Below, piece after piece: positions 23,833 to 38,310 of a stretch of DNA of 64,000 bases (the first letter of the stretch is position 1; each line of letters opens with the position of its first letter). Made by a program: the position numbers and the translations under genes. The DNA is taken from contig JAEPQZ010000003.1 of NCBI GenBank assembly GCA_016758905.1, positions 1,054,001 to 1,118,000 on the forward strand. The letters are read 5' to 3'. Below the pieces are notes generated by a model. The model had not been told where the DNA came from, made no database searches, and saw only the letters and a list, made by a program, of their open reading frames with translations. Source of the DNA: Umbelopsis isabellina (lineage: Eukaryota > Mucoromycota > Umbelopsidomycetes > Umbelopsidales > Umbelopsidaceae).

Positions 23833-24903
23833 ATGAAGGCAGCGGTATTGACGGAACGGACTCCTGAGCTTAAACTTCAAGACGTACCAGATCCCACCCT
23901 AACACCAGGATCTGTCATTGTTAAAGTACTGGCTACTCGACTGGTCCACTATTTCAAACAAGTATTCTCTGCACAACGGCCATATCCTATTCAATTACCC
24001 TTGATTCCGGGTTGTGGTGCTATTGGCATAGTTGAAGAAGTAGGAAGGGATAGCTCAGCTTTCAAGAAGGGTGATCTGGTTTATTGCGATTGTTACATCA
24101 AGGCTCGCGACGATCCTTTCGAGCCAGAAGATATGTTATCGGGTCTCCTTTGTCCAAAAGGTAATCTGTCCAGTGTATACAGGCATGGAAGCTTTGCCGA
24201 AAAGGCACTGTATCCAGTCGAAAACGTGACGGTCATCCCCAAAGCAGTAGGTCGAGAAGAAGATGCCGCCAAGTTAACTAGCATCAATCTACTACTGGTA
24301 GCTTATGGTGGAATTCTCTCCGGCAATCTGAAGGCTGGTGAAACAGTAGTTATCTTGGGAGGTACAGGATATTTCGGTTGCTGCGGTGTTGTGCTTGCCT
24401 TGGCTATGGGAGCCAGAAGTGTTATTGTGCCAACCCGCAGTGTAGACAAAGCCAAGTTACTGCAAGATCGGTTTGGTGAAAGAGTGGTTCCGGTGATAAC
24501 CTCAGGAGACGAGAAAGAAGATGAACAGGCTATCACTAAAGCCGCGCAAAATAATTATATTGATCTGGTCCTGGACTTGCTTGACCCTCAAGCGCCATTA
24601 GCCATTTTACGCTCGGCTCTTTGTACTCTTCGAGCCGACGGTACGATGGTTTTAATGGCTGGAAGTGCAGAAAACATTGAACTACCCTATTTCTCAATCA
24701 TGAAAAGAAACATCACTATCAAAGGATGCTTTATGTATCCACGAACAGCAATAAAGTCATTGTTCGGAATGATTCAAGCTGGGCTGATTGATCTGGATTT
24801 GTTCACAGTCACAGGACAGTATAGCCTTGATGAAATCAATGAGGCTTTAACTTTTGCTGAGGCACAAGGTGGAGCATTCAAAACAACTGTAGTTACTCCT
24901 TGA
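23833..24903 (+). CDS. Zinc-independent MDR oxidoreductase (alcohol dehydrogenase-like)
   Basis: Single exon, 356 aa, ATG at 23833 behind a good TATA box. The N-terminal GroES-like domain (residues about 1-150) is followed by a Rossmann fold with GGTGYFG (about 176-182) and SVIVPTRS. The position where zinc ADHs have GHE reads PGCGAIGIVEEVG, so the usual catalytic His and Glu are missing; a zinc-free reductase of quinone-reductase or enoyl-reductase type is likely. Substrate unknown. It is intronless, unlike most neighbours. Confidence 0.85.
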   Translation: MKAAVLTERTPELKLQDVPDPTLTPGSVIVKVLATRLVHYFKQVFSAQRPYPIQLPLIPGCGAIGIVEEVGRDSSAFKKGDLVYCDCYIKARDDPFEPEDMLSGLLCPKGNLSSVYRHGSFAEKALYPVENVTVIPKAVGREEDAAKLTSINLLLVAYGGILSGNLKAGETVVILGGTGYFGCCGVVLALAMGARSVIVPTRSVDKAKLLQDRFGERVVPVITSGDEKEDEQAITKAAQNNYIDLVLDLLDPQAPLAILRSALCTLRADGTMVLMAGSAENIELPYFSIMKRNITIKGCFMYPRTAIKSLFGMIQAGLIDLDLFTVTGQYSLDEINEALTFAEAQGGAFKTTVVTP

Positions 24904-25047
24904 AAGTCATAAAACCGTTAAAGCCTGAGAGCAAGCTATATGAAGTTAAATAAATTTACCATTATATTTTTACCTTGTAAGTAGTACGATAGAAATATAT
25001 TAAAATTGGCTTGATTTTGACTTTTCTCATTTAAAGGTGACGGTAGC

Positions 25048-25074
25048 GAAAATTTCAGGTGCGCTGAAAATTTC
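25048..25074 (+). promoter_or_regulatory. Paired GAAAATTTC elements upstream of eIF3h
   Basis: GAAAATTTC occurs at 25048-25056 and again at 25066-25074 on the same strand, 96 and 78 bp before the eIF3h ATG. The core resembles the yeast RRPE (TGAAAATTTT), an element of ribosome-biogenesis and translation genes. Together the two copies also make a near-perfect 12-bp inverted repeat around GTGCG. Functional role inferred. Confidence 0.4.
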
Positions 25075-25143
25075 GAACGCTAAAAAAAAAAAATATAATA
25101 GCAGACTGTAGAATTGCACAGCAAGAAAGGTTTTCAATAGATC

Positions 25144-26510
25144 ATGGCTACCAGTCTCCCCACCTCCGAGCCTTTGCACACAGTACAACTTGACGGCTTG
25201 GTACGATGACAACCGATTCAAAAAAGAACACCGAAATGAATGCATAGCTAACGTAATTATTATAGGTTGTCCTCAAGATCATCAAGCATTGCCGCGAATC
25301 ATATCCTGTCGATGTTACAGGACAACTTCTTGGCCTTGATGTTGACGGTGTTCTCGAAGTAACCAACTGCTTTCCTTTCCCCTCCAGCGATGACGACGAA
25401 GCTAGTGGTATGTTGACGAGATCATTGAATTGTGGCTGTACCTTCAATTACTAACATTTTGCCTCCAGCACAATATCAGCTTGATATGATGCGATGCTTG
25501 CGTGAAGTCAACGTCGATAACAACACTGTTGGATGGTACAGATCAGCTCATTTGGGCAACTTTATGGATCTCAACTTGATCGATACCCAGTACAACTACC
25601 AAAACTCTCTCAGCGCACAATCTGTCGTCATTATTCACGATGTGTCCAAGAGTGCTGCCCAAGGCAACTTGAGCTTGAGAGCTTTCCGATTGACCGATGC
25701 TTTCATGAAGGCTTACGAAAAGAAGAGCTTCACCACTGAAAGGTACTTTTATTCGTAAATTTAGCTTGCAACAGGTACCTGTCACACAACAGGATGAATT
25801 TCGAACAAGTTAAACTCATGTTATCTCTTGTAGCATGGCCAAGAACAAGCTTACCTTATCAAACATCTTTGATGAGTTGCCAATTCAAGTTCACAACTCT
25901 CACTTTGTCACTGCGTTGTTGCACGAGCTTGACACCCCTACCGTTGATGCTGATCGCCTTCCTTCCCTGACCACTTTCACATCAACACAAAAGACTGCTA
26001 CTCTTGCCGAAGACAATGCGCCTCTTGCCCCTAACTTTGAGGTGCTTGATTTGGAACTTGATCCTTTCATGCAAAAGAACTTGGAGAATTTGATTGATTG
26101 TGCCGATGCTCAACAACAGGAGCACAACAACCATCAATACTGGCAACGAAGTGTTGCGCGTGAGCAAACGAAGATCCAGGCATGGTTAACCAAGAGGGTA
26201 TGTAACATTGAGCCAAATAGGGTTAGAAATGCAAGCGCGGGCATTAACACAAAGTCTATTTTTTCTTTTTTCGATCTAATAATTTTTTCTCTAAATTAAA
26301 TAGAAGCAAGAAAATGCACAGCGTGCACAGGTCGGTCAGCCACCACTTCCCGAAGATGAGGTGCATAGCATATTCAAGTTGCCAACGGAGCCCAGTCGTT
26401 TGGAGTCAATGTTATTGAACGCACAGATCCACAATTTTACCAAGCAACTTAACCAATTTGCTGGCCCTAGCTTGGGTCGTTTGTACAGTGTGCAAGAATT
26501 GCAAAAGTAA
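25144..26510 (+). CDS. EIF3H: Translation initiation factor eIF3 subunit H
   Basis: Subunit of the cytosolic eIF3 complex that scaffolds 43S assembly. Five exons: join(25144..25200, 25266..25407, 25469..25742, 25834..26197, 26304..26510), 347 aa, the usual length. The N-terminal MPN domain (about 15-150) shows [23 protein letters not shown] and [12 protein letters not shown]; the metalloprotease JAMM histidines are not conserved, as is normal for eIF3h. The C-terminal half is helical and ends [12 protein letters not shown], matching the eIF3h tail. eIF3f and Rpn11 relatives were considered and fit less well. Confidence 0.93.
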
Positions 26511-30003
<3,493 letters not shown>

Positions 30004-33000
30004 GACCAACCACACCCCAAAATGGAGTCTTGCGCATCTGTATCTGTTTAGGACTGTTTGTGCTTGCATAAAACATGAACTGAACATCCAACCATTTTAA
30101 GCTTCTACCCACTAACCAAGAAAACTAAAAAAAGCCAGAAAAAAGATAACTCAAGACTCGAAAACTATATACTCCAAGATAGAAACGGGAAAAAGAAGAA
30201 ATACCTCACAGATATAACAAAACCCAAAAAAATACCAGCCTACTCCAACATGATAAAGATGAACAAGTTTTCTACATTGTAAATACTCTTGAAAACTTAT
30301 TCTGCAAAAAGTAGCCAACTGCTACGTGAGTGTTCAACTCAACCCCCAACCAACCCACCCTATGCCAAGTCTCAAGTTCTTTTTTCTATATACCTTTGGT
30401 TCTTTTTTTCTTTTCCCTTTTAATTTCATTATGACTCTTTTGACCTGAACAACAAGTCTCACTTGTTGACTTCATGCAGAAGGCAATTTACTTGTTTGTT
30501 GTGTTCTTCCTCTTAATCTTAAGTTCCTTTTTTTTTTCAATCGACATTTTGTACTTTTTTTTTGATCATTTTTAGTTTTGCGAAACCAGTATTAAACGTA
30601 TTCCACTAGTGTCCTTTTTCATAATCACACGATGGTTACTAGATTGTTCTACTGAAATGGCCAATGGTGGTTCATTGTAAGGTACGCGGGGAGGACCAGG
30701 CAACATACAAAATAAAATAGGTAGGGACCTATGCGCATGGACCAAGGATCGACTGCTAGCGCCACACGGCGTCAATATGGGACACGCTAGGTGCGTGAGT
30801 AATGGCATATAATTTTTTTGTGGAAAAAAAGTGGGTTTCAAAAAAAAAAGGACGACCAAGCAGTATGCAAACGCCCCGATGACTCGCGCGTAACGAAACT
30901 GAGCTCGAAATTACGAATGGATCAAAAAAGGTTTCGCGCACAGACATTGAACCTTCTTTTTATGTTTCGTGGCAGTAAATCTCATGGCTCACCAAGCAAC
31001 TTGGGCGCATATTTGGCATGTTCCCCAAATTCGAGTAACGCACGCCACCTTGTATACAATTGTAATACGCATTGAGTTGAGGCTCCGCATGTGTTGTGTA
31101 AGTCAAGTGGGTAATGAAAAAAAAAGGGCGCACAATCTAGTGTGACACTTGGAGAAAAACACTAGGCACATTAGCGAAATTGAAATAAATAAGATGACCG
31201 CTTTTCCACCATAAAAGAAGTTTAGAAGCAATTCTCGGGGAAAGCCGAGAATACATTTTGAGGCAAGCCAGCCAGCCAGCCAGCCTGGTCCTTTAATTTT
31301 TTTTTTTAATTATTTTTATTTATTTAAAATTGCCAGCCAGTCATAGTTCAAGCTGGCTAGCTGGCCATGGTTTTTAGTAGCACCACCCTCCGCCTAACGG
31401 ATACTCTTGAAAACCCGATCCTCCGGCCCCAATTAAATTGCTAATAAATAAAAAAGCCATCTTCTCGGTGCTGGTCCTCCCAAAAATAACTTGGAACACT
31501 CTGCTACATTTGTCGATATCCTCGTTTCAGTTGAAACGTCGTCCACCACTTTGGTACCTGAGTGTCACAGCACTGGACGGGATAGAAAAAGACATTCATT
31601 CTATTATTATTATTTTTTTAGAATTACATTTGTTGGGTTATTGGGGTCATTCTAGGTTGGTATTGCAAACGTTGGGTTGGATAACAAACTATCATTCAAT
31701 CATGTACCCATCTATGCGTTCCACTTGCTGATCAGCATGGGATTGCGCGACCTGTTCTCGTGCACGTAATTTCTCGAACATTTCTGAAGATTCTTTCTCT
31801 TGGCACACAAAACACCAAAGTACCAGAGTATACTGGTAATACCGGTTGGTATTTGAGCCACCACGTGGAGTTTATACTCCGCACTTGGACGCTGTGCTCA
31901 ACGTGACCTTTTGTCCCTCCAAGCCTGGTTGAATTCGGGGTAAGGTTACGTGCAAAATATAACTACGAACACGTATTACTCATTTTGTAATTTGATTTGC
32001 TTCAATGTCCATTTCCACTCAAATTATTATCAATTGTTGACTAAGCCGTCTGCGTCGGGGCCTTCTGTTAACCTGCCCCTCCCTACCCCCAGCATATCCA
32101 ATGCTGCACGGAGCCTCCACACTTTGCCAGCAATTCCCCGATTGCAGCCAGTCATGGAGGATGTTATCATTATAACGCCATTTCCTTTCGTCTCCCCCCA
32201 CGTCTATTGCGTTTATATTGCCCTCAGCGCTATATTCCGTTCTGCAGGTTTTATTACTTGCATGGTCGGTCGCTTTCGAAAAGAACATTGCTGCGGGCCA
32301 ATGCTTACGTTTTGCCCGTGGCTATGAGCCCAGACCTCCCTCGCACCATGGCGTATCAGAACCCTGATTTTTTAAAACTATAATTTTATATTTATTTATT
32401 TTTAAAATTACGAAATGGAAATCTGCGTTGCTTCCCGGTCTCTCGGCGTAAAGCAGTTTGCAGTTATTCTTTTTTTTTTCAGTAGCCGGTCTTTGAAAAC
32501 GGGATATCTTTTGATCCGAAATAGAGAGGTCAAGTGCCGCATGTCCTAGATTCCGAGCGTTGTGCCTGTTTATAATTAGTTTTTTACTCTCGGATGCAAT
32601 TAAGGTGCATTGATCAGGAATCTGAGAACCAGCTTAAGATAATCATCTGCCATGCTGTGTAATTTATTATCAGATTGAAAAAGGCAATGTGGTGGACATT
32701 GATAAATCTAAACAAGTGAACTATGACCATATTGACTAAACACTGCATAAACTAAATACCATAAGCATCCATCTGGTCATATGTACCATGGTAGTCTATG
32801 GCACACAATGTATTGCTATACCTGGCAAGCGAAAGCCAGGAAAAAGGGGTTGATCATTATCGAATGAGTGTTATATATTATTACCCTATCTCAATTCTCT
32901 TCTTTTTGGTTTGGCTATACGTACTCCATTGGCCATGCTGAAGTCAAAAACTTGCTATGCATCCAATGCAACTGAGGGAAAATGACAAATTATACATGTT

Positions 33001-33008
33001 TATTGCTA
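30004..33008. other. 3.0-kb gene-free region
   Basis: The first ~600 bp probably include the zinc-finger 3' UTR, rich in T runs. The rest has AT-rich tracts near 31300 and 32370, an (AGCC)5 tandem repeat at 31266-31285 and an imperfect inverted repeat. Frames at 31438 and 31950 lack domains and have poor composition. No tRNA-like boxes seen. Confidence 0.55.
31266..31365. repeat. (AGCC)5 repeat and 14-bp imperfect inverted repeat
   Basis: Five AGCC units at 31266-31285. The 14-mer at 31267-31280 pairs with 31352-31365 with one mismatch, around about 71 bp of very AT-rich DNA containing T and A runs. It could extrude a hairpin; no role known. Confidence 0.5.
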
Positions 33009-33739
33009 TCAAGGTTCTACTATCATGCTGGACGATTCTTGACCTAATCCATTTGAAGGCTCTGTATCAGGCACATCTGGCTCCTCACCAGCGGCTTCCT
33101 CGGCCATGGTAGTATCATCGTACGCGTCTGCAGATTCTGTTGCTTCCATTTCCGTAGCACCAGTTTCTTCTTGGTCCCCTTTTCGGGTAGACTGGTTGCT
33201 CTCACCTTGGTATTCAGCATCATCCAATGCCTCGCGCCTTCGTTCCAATGCCGCTCTCAATGGCATGGTTTGAGGAATGACGTCTTCCAGAAATTCAAAC
33301 TGGTCAACTTCATTCACCACAGACGCTATTTCGGCAAACAGTGTTAGAGTGAGCGACCATTTTTTATATACACATAGATCGGTACAGGTACATACCGAGA
33401 TCTTTATAATATACAGTTTTTCTCTTTTCCTTCTTAGCCTTCGCAAACCCTTCGTTGGCAAGATATTCCATAAATAGTTCCTAATGGAAAAAGTATTAAT
33501 ACCTTTTTTTGGTCTTTCTGTCTTGCACGAGCCGTCCACGCAAAATCAAATCAGTAGCATACCGTAGCGTATGCCACACAGAATGTTGCTTCAGCATTTA
33601 TCAGGGATACATCCTTGTCTTCTTTGATAATCCGCTTTACTCGCGCAATGGGCAGAAATGTAGTCCCTGGTGTTCGATCTATTTTCGTGGTCGTAGGCGT
33701 TGGCGATTCCGCGTTGGGAGTAATTGAAGCTTGCTGCAT
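33009..33739 (-). CDS. Histone-fold protein, CHRAC1/Dpb3-like (NF-YC family)
   Basis: Three exons: complement(join(33009..33325, 33396..33480, 33563..33739)), 192 aa. The histone fold covers about residues 27-105: FLPIARVKRIIKED, SLINAEATF, ATELFMEYLANEGF, KTVYYKDLASVV and FEFLEDVIP. The Asn-x-Glu-Ala and YxDLAS features are closest to CHRAC1 and fungal Dpb3, the small histone-fold subunit of DNA polymerase epsilon or of an ISWI remodeller. The C-terminal ~85 residues are very acidic. Start is the first ATG; the open frame extends upstream only from a TTG. Head-to-head with QNG1, 141 bp between ATGs. Confidence 0.78.
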
Positions 33740-33880
33740 TATGTATAGAATTGGATGTTTTTGCAGCAGTGGTTGATTCCAAAAATATAGCGTGTCTTGC
33801 AAAATCTGACGTGAAATTTGGCAAAACGCGAGACTTTATGGGACTGCGAATTGCCACCGCAGCTACTGTATTTTTTGCTC
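33740..33880. promoter_or_regulatory. 141-bp bidirectional promoter (histone-fold gene / QNG1)
   Basis: The whole space between the two divergent ATGs. Both 5' UTRs and core promoters must fit in it or overlap the opposite gene. No TATA box is obvious. Co-regulation is possible but inferred. Confidence 0.5.
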
Positions 33881-35285
33881 ATGACCAACCTACAACCTAC
33901 TGTGATTGGAGAAGTCTGGGATGTTGACAGCTTGCATAAAGGCAACGTCGTAGAAGCTGTGAGGGTGTCTTGTCGAGAAGCCATAGAAAAGAGTGAGCTT
34001 CAGGTATGAACTGATATGTTTAGAAGAAGCTGTATTCGCCAAAGGTCTCGTATTGATCGTTTAAGCTATAGATCTCGAAGGAAGGAGTTAAAGCGTTCGT
34101 TGCAAATCTTGACAAGCACCAGTATGAAGAGTTGTCAATTGATACACCCATTCGTATGCCTGTGCGATTTGACAGTATGGCTCAAGAATTGAATTTTATT
34201 GCCTTGATTGACTTGCTGAATTTTGGCAGTGGATATCGAGTTCCGCTACACAAGTACACTGGTAGAGGGTAAGTTTTCGTTAATGCGCCGCTAAATCAAC
34301 AGACAACACTGACACGCCGCATTTGATTGAAACAGTGCTTTCGATACCATTCGATTTGGAGCCATGTCGTTCCACATTGGAGGCACTCCATTGACCGCAC
34401 AGACTTATAAAGACATGACAGCTTTCGAAGTCAGCGAGGTTTTCCAGTTCCCAATTGACCGAGAATACCAGCCTGAAGGCATGTCGTTCGTAACCATGAC
34501 TGAACCGAACGAGCTCAAGCCACTCGCTATTGGTATTGCTCAAGTGCTTAACTCCACTGGCGAGTTTCTTTTATCCCATGGATATCAAGATTTTGCTACA
34601 TTCATCTTGGATATTACTAAACCTACCGATGGAAACCCTCCTTCGGTCAAGAAATTTGTAGATCAGGTGAGGTTTATAATGATTGATGTATATTTGAATC
34701 ATGTTAGAGAACACGACAAGCTGATGCAAATTATATGATTTCTAGCTTGTTCGCGCTTTACCTGGCCTCAGAGATCTTACCATGGTGGATGGTCAACGTG
34801 AGTCAAATAATATTGACATCAATCAAATTAGAGCTCTACAAACTAATAATCATCTATGTAACTGCAATCTCTAACGGTACTCAGCATTGTATCTCTACAA
34901 AAAAGCACAAATCTTAGCTTATCACATTTGGTTGATCTTCCGGGATCAAGATCCCGCGCGGTTTGACTTTACCGATATCGAGGAATTGACCATGTTTTCC
35001 GATAACGTGATTCCTACCATGCTGGAGCACTTGAAAGTTATTGTGCTGCCTGATGCGCTGAAGCAAAAGATTGAACAGGGTCAAGAATTGACCACACAAG
35101 AAACCTACATTGCCCGAGCGGCCGCTGTAGTGGCAGGTGACCAAATTGTCGAGCAAGCACGTAGCGATGAACGATTTTCAAACATGACAATAGGCGGTCT
35201 AGATGTGTATTTATGGCGACTAGGAAAAGTTGGCGAATATAGAAAGATTGTACGACTGCAACTTCAGAACACCGTAATGTTTTAA
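33881..35285 (+). CDS. QNG1: Queuosine salvage protein (queuosine 5'-phosphate N-glycosylase, DUF2419)
   Basis: Releases queuine base from queuosine 5'-phosphate so it can be reused for the tRNA wobble modification. Five exons: join(33881..34003, 34072..34268, 34336..34666, 34746..34797, 34885..35285), 367 aa. Family hallmarks: LNFIALIDLLNFGSGYR, the GAMSFHIGGTPLT block, the central IGIAQVLNSTGEFLL region, LPGLRDLTMVDGQPL, FLKKAQIL-like YLYKKAQILAYHIW, and FTDIEELTMFSDNVIP. The C-terminus GGLDVYLWRLGK also fits. ATG 33881 is the first Met in frame. Exon 4 is 52 bp. This predicts queuine use; the TGT enzyme is not in the window. Confidence 0.9.
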
Positions 35286-35613
35286 AATTAAAATTGCAAC
35301 AATTTTGTATCGCCGGAGCTTCAACACCATTTGAAATTAACCTGTCAACTCTGAGACGATTTGATATGCGTTAGAGCAGCCTTTAGTAGTATTTTATCAA
35401 TTGAGAGTATGCCACTAACATAAGCCGTACCTGATCATTCCGTATGGACGCGTAAAATAAATGAAAAATGTGTTGTATGTCGTCAGTATTGGCACAGAGG
35501 GGACTTTATTGCCATTCGGAGTTTCAAATATTCATCAACACAAAGCTTAACATGTTGCGTCTCCGTTAGCTGTGTGGTTACTCCATCTTGTTTTCCCCTT
35601 TTTCAAATCACTC
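35286..35613. other. Intergenic, tandem + strand genes
   Basis: 3' flank of QNG1 (an AATAAA-type signal near 35457) and promoter of the small surface protein. Nothing else seen. Confidence 0.5.
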
Positions 35614-35964
35614 ATGCGGATTCAACTGCTGATCATTGCTCTCATTTTGACTGCGATTTGCTCAGTAACAGCACAAGCAGCTGCTGCTCCTTCAGCTGCT
35701 CCTTCAGCTTCTGCGTCAGCTGCTCCAGCCTCTGCCGGCGCGGCATCTGCTTCAGGTAGCGCGTCAGCCGCCGGTCAACCAGCAGCTTCTGCTGCTGCAG
35801 GCTCCAGTGGTAGTGGTGGTGACCAAGCTCCAGCACAGCCATCTGCCACTCCCGCCACTGGTATTCAAATTCCAATGAGTCCTCCCAACAGCGCTTCTCA
35901 GCTAGGATTGGGAATGGCCACTACCACGTTGCTGCTTGTGTCTTGGGTATTCTGGAACCTCTAA
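35614..35964 (+). CDS. Small Ala/Ser-rich GPI-type cell-surface protein
   Basis: Single exon, 116 aa. The first ~20 residues (RIQLLIIALILTAICSVTAQA) form a signal peptide. The middle is almost wholly Ala, Ser, Gly and Pro, a likely O-glycosylation substrate. The C-terminus SQLGLGMATTTLLLVSWVFW is a hydrophobic tail after small residues, as in GPI-attachment signals. I start at the ATG at 35614; an upstream TTG in frame is less plausible. No catalytic domain. Probably a wall or membrane-anchored mucin-like protein; function unknown. Confidence 0.75.
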   Translation: MRIQLLIIALILTAICSVTAQAAAAPSAAPSASASAAPASAGAASASGSASAAGQPAASAAAGSSGSGGDQAPAQPSATPATGIQIPMSPPNSASQLGLGMATTTLLLVSWVFWNL

Positions 35965-36129
35965 GTTAATAGATATACATTTTTTGCATTCCCATTTATA
36001 TTTCGTTCTGTTTGTTGACTCCCTCAATACATACTAATGCTTAGAAAGAACCGTCCATGTTTTTGTATTCCGCTCTTTCATTTTTGTCTTTATTGTAATA
36101 AATGCCAGCATTATACTAATTACTAATGA

Positions 36130-38310
36130 TCAGAAATCGCGTTGTTCTGGCTCGAGATAACCTAATCCTAATAGATCAAACACTTGTCGCTCGCTGTCAA
36201 TTGGTATGAGTTCTCCTGACACTCGACTAAAAACGCCGTGATGGACAACTTTCAATTTCTTTTTCTTAGCGTATAGGCGAAGAGATTGCTCAAAATGCTT
36301 GGATCCAGTCCAGGCAAGAATTGTAGGATAGTATTGGTAGTAAGGGGTAATGATAATATCCAGACGTCGCTTGATTCGGTATCCTGGCTGTTGCCATACC
36401 AGTAGCGCTTGATCTGTGCGATTATAACTTCGTGGTGCATGAACCATCCTGGAATTGTGCACACTAGCGCTTAGGAGGTGTGTAACAAGGCCTGGAGCGG
36501 AATATATTACTTTAACTGACTAGCTTACATATAGACTACCCCGTCATGTTTCCTATCGATGAACCTACCTTTGTCCTGCAAATGATCCAGTAATTTGCCA
36601 AGTAATCCTACAATACGACTCTCATCTTGGTGCGTGAAAATAATGTCGATATCGCCCATATATTGGCGTCCTCGCCTGTGGAAAATGATTAACATAATAT
36701 TATGGCGTTGCCATTGCCATGGAGGCTATTGCTTATATACCTATAGCTACCACATATGGTATGCTCGTAACCAGGCCCAAACATATTAATTTCTTTGTCT
36801 AAAGTTGCAACTATTTCTTCGACTTCTGTTCTGCTCATCCTAACAATAGAGTTTGCCTGATGATTAGTTTGCTAAACTCCTACTGCAAACGTATTTTGAC
36901 TTACTTTTCCAGAAAATCTCGATAAAGCTCGATGCCAATCTTTTGCGCGGTGCTCAGTGGTTCTTTTTTCACTACCACGTCGAGTGATCTATATCCTTTC
37001 AGATACCATCGTCTAGCGCTCTCAAAACCAACACCTGGCGAATGATGAGATATACCATCAACAACACCATTAGATTTTCTTGTCCTTACCATGCACATTA
37101 TAAAACATATCCAACACCTTATATCGCTGATCTCTTTCCAAAAGTTCTAACAATAATAATGAGTATAGCGTGTTACTGTGACGAGCCTTAAAAATGCAAT
37201 TTTACCGAGATCTTCAACTCGTCCGTCTCGTAAATAATCTTCAATCATTCTTGTTATTTTTTTCCCAATACCTCGTATATGAGGTAGCTGCTTGATACTA
37301 GATAATTCTTCTGGAAAGCACTTCAGCGCTACAACTGCCTCACGGTAGCTCTTTGCACTGAACGTGTCGCCTTTGAATGGGAATTAATTCTGACTGAGTT
37401 GGCTATCGAACCCTCATATGACTTAAACATACCGTCTAATTCTCGAAGATGTTCCATGCGCTCAAATATTTCGATCAACTCTCTGTTATAAAATTGACTA
37501 GGTACTGGATGCTCACAAGCAAAGCCGCGACGAAATCGAGGTTCGCCAGCGATAGCAGACGGCCCCTGAGTGGCGTCAATGATGGCTTCAAGACTGGAAG
37601 GCTGGCTGGAGGAGATGTCCATGTTATCGCCGGAAGTTGTTGTCTGCTCTTCTTCACTCAGACTGTGCGGGCATGATTTAATTGATTTTCAAAGAGTCTG
37701 ATGTAGTGTACTTCTGGCGAATCATTGACACAATTTACCTTTTTTGAGTTGACCGTTTCGATCGCCTTTGTTGGCTGTAAATGGAAAGAGTTCTACAGTA
37801 GGCCAGTCCGATATCTTCCATGGTTCTAGCTTGCATTGGTGAACCACACGAATTTATGCTTTTTACAGGAGAAGGTGAGTTTGATATTGGCGTGTTAGGG
37901 CGGCTGGCGGGAGGAGAGTACTCTTCATCAGAGGAAATCAAAATAATTTCCTTTGGCAAGGCGCGTAACTGAATGTGGAAATGTTTCATGGGAATCATGC
38001 GCTGGTGTGCGACGCTAACACGTAAATACTGATGAGTACTGGTATACGCGATAGAAATTTGTAACTTTGCTTTAAATTACCAATAGTTTAACCAGTCTAC
38101 GTGTATCACTACTCCTTGTCGACATTTAACGTGTCTTTCCAGGCGCTCAGCCGATCGCACATTGGTCAGAATGACATTGGCTCTCTCCATCCCAATGCAG
38201 CTGAGAGCTACACCATTATGCTTCCTTATTAATTGCTTGAGGTTCTCTATAGTTTCATTAGTTAACTTTAGTGATAAAATAAAGAATATTTGACCAGTAA
38301 AATCCAGCAT
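36130..38310 (-). CDS. POL4: Family X DNA polymerase with BRCT domain (Pol4/lambda/mu-like)
   Basis: Gap-filling polymerase for non-homologous end joining and base-excision repair. Nine exons: complement(join(36130..36491, 36569..36675, 36741..36839, 36905..37034, 37090..37146, 37206..37370, 37433..37662, 37739..38014, 38081..38310)), 551 aa. Residues 1-80 form a BRCT domain ending VVIHVDWLNYC. A Ser/Pro linker follows. HhH motifs: IRGIGKKITRMI and VHGVGFESA. Palm: GSYRRGRQYMGDIDIIFTH with two catalytic Asp, and RRLDIIITP with the third. Then AWTGSKHFEQSLRLYA, where Pol beta and lambda have Tyr-Phe before TGS. The C-terminus is the usual thumb. The lyase-type 8-kDa domain is present (FYNRELIEIFERMEHL onward). 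Confidence 0.92.

Noticed and set aside
31950-32327. 125-codon + strand frame overlapping an 89-codon minus frame
   Set aside because: No domain, no supportive splice context, and both strands are equally open, which suggests chance.
32384-32394. 11/11 match to the budding yeast ARS consensus
   Set aside because: The consensus is specific to Saccharomyces-type origins and is frequent in AT-rich DNA.
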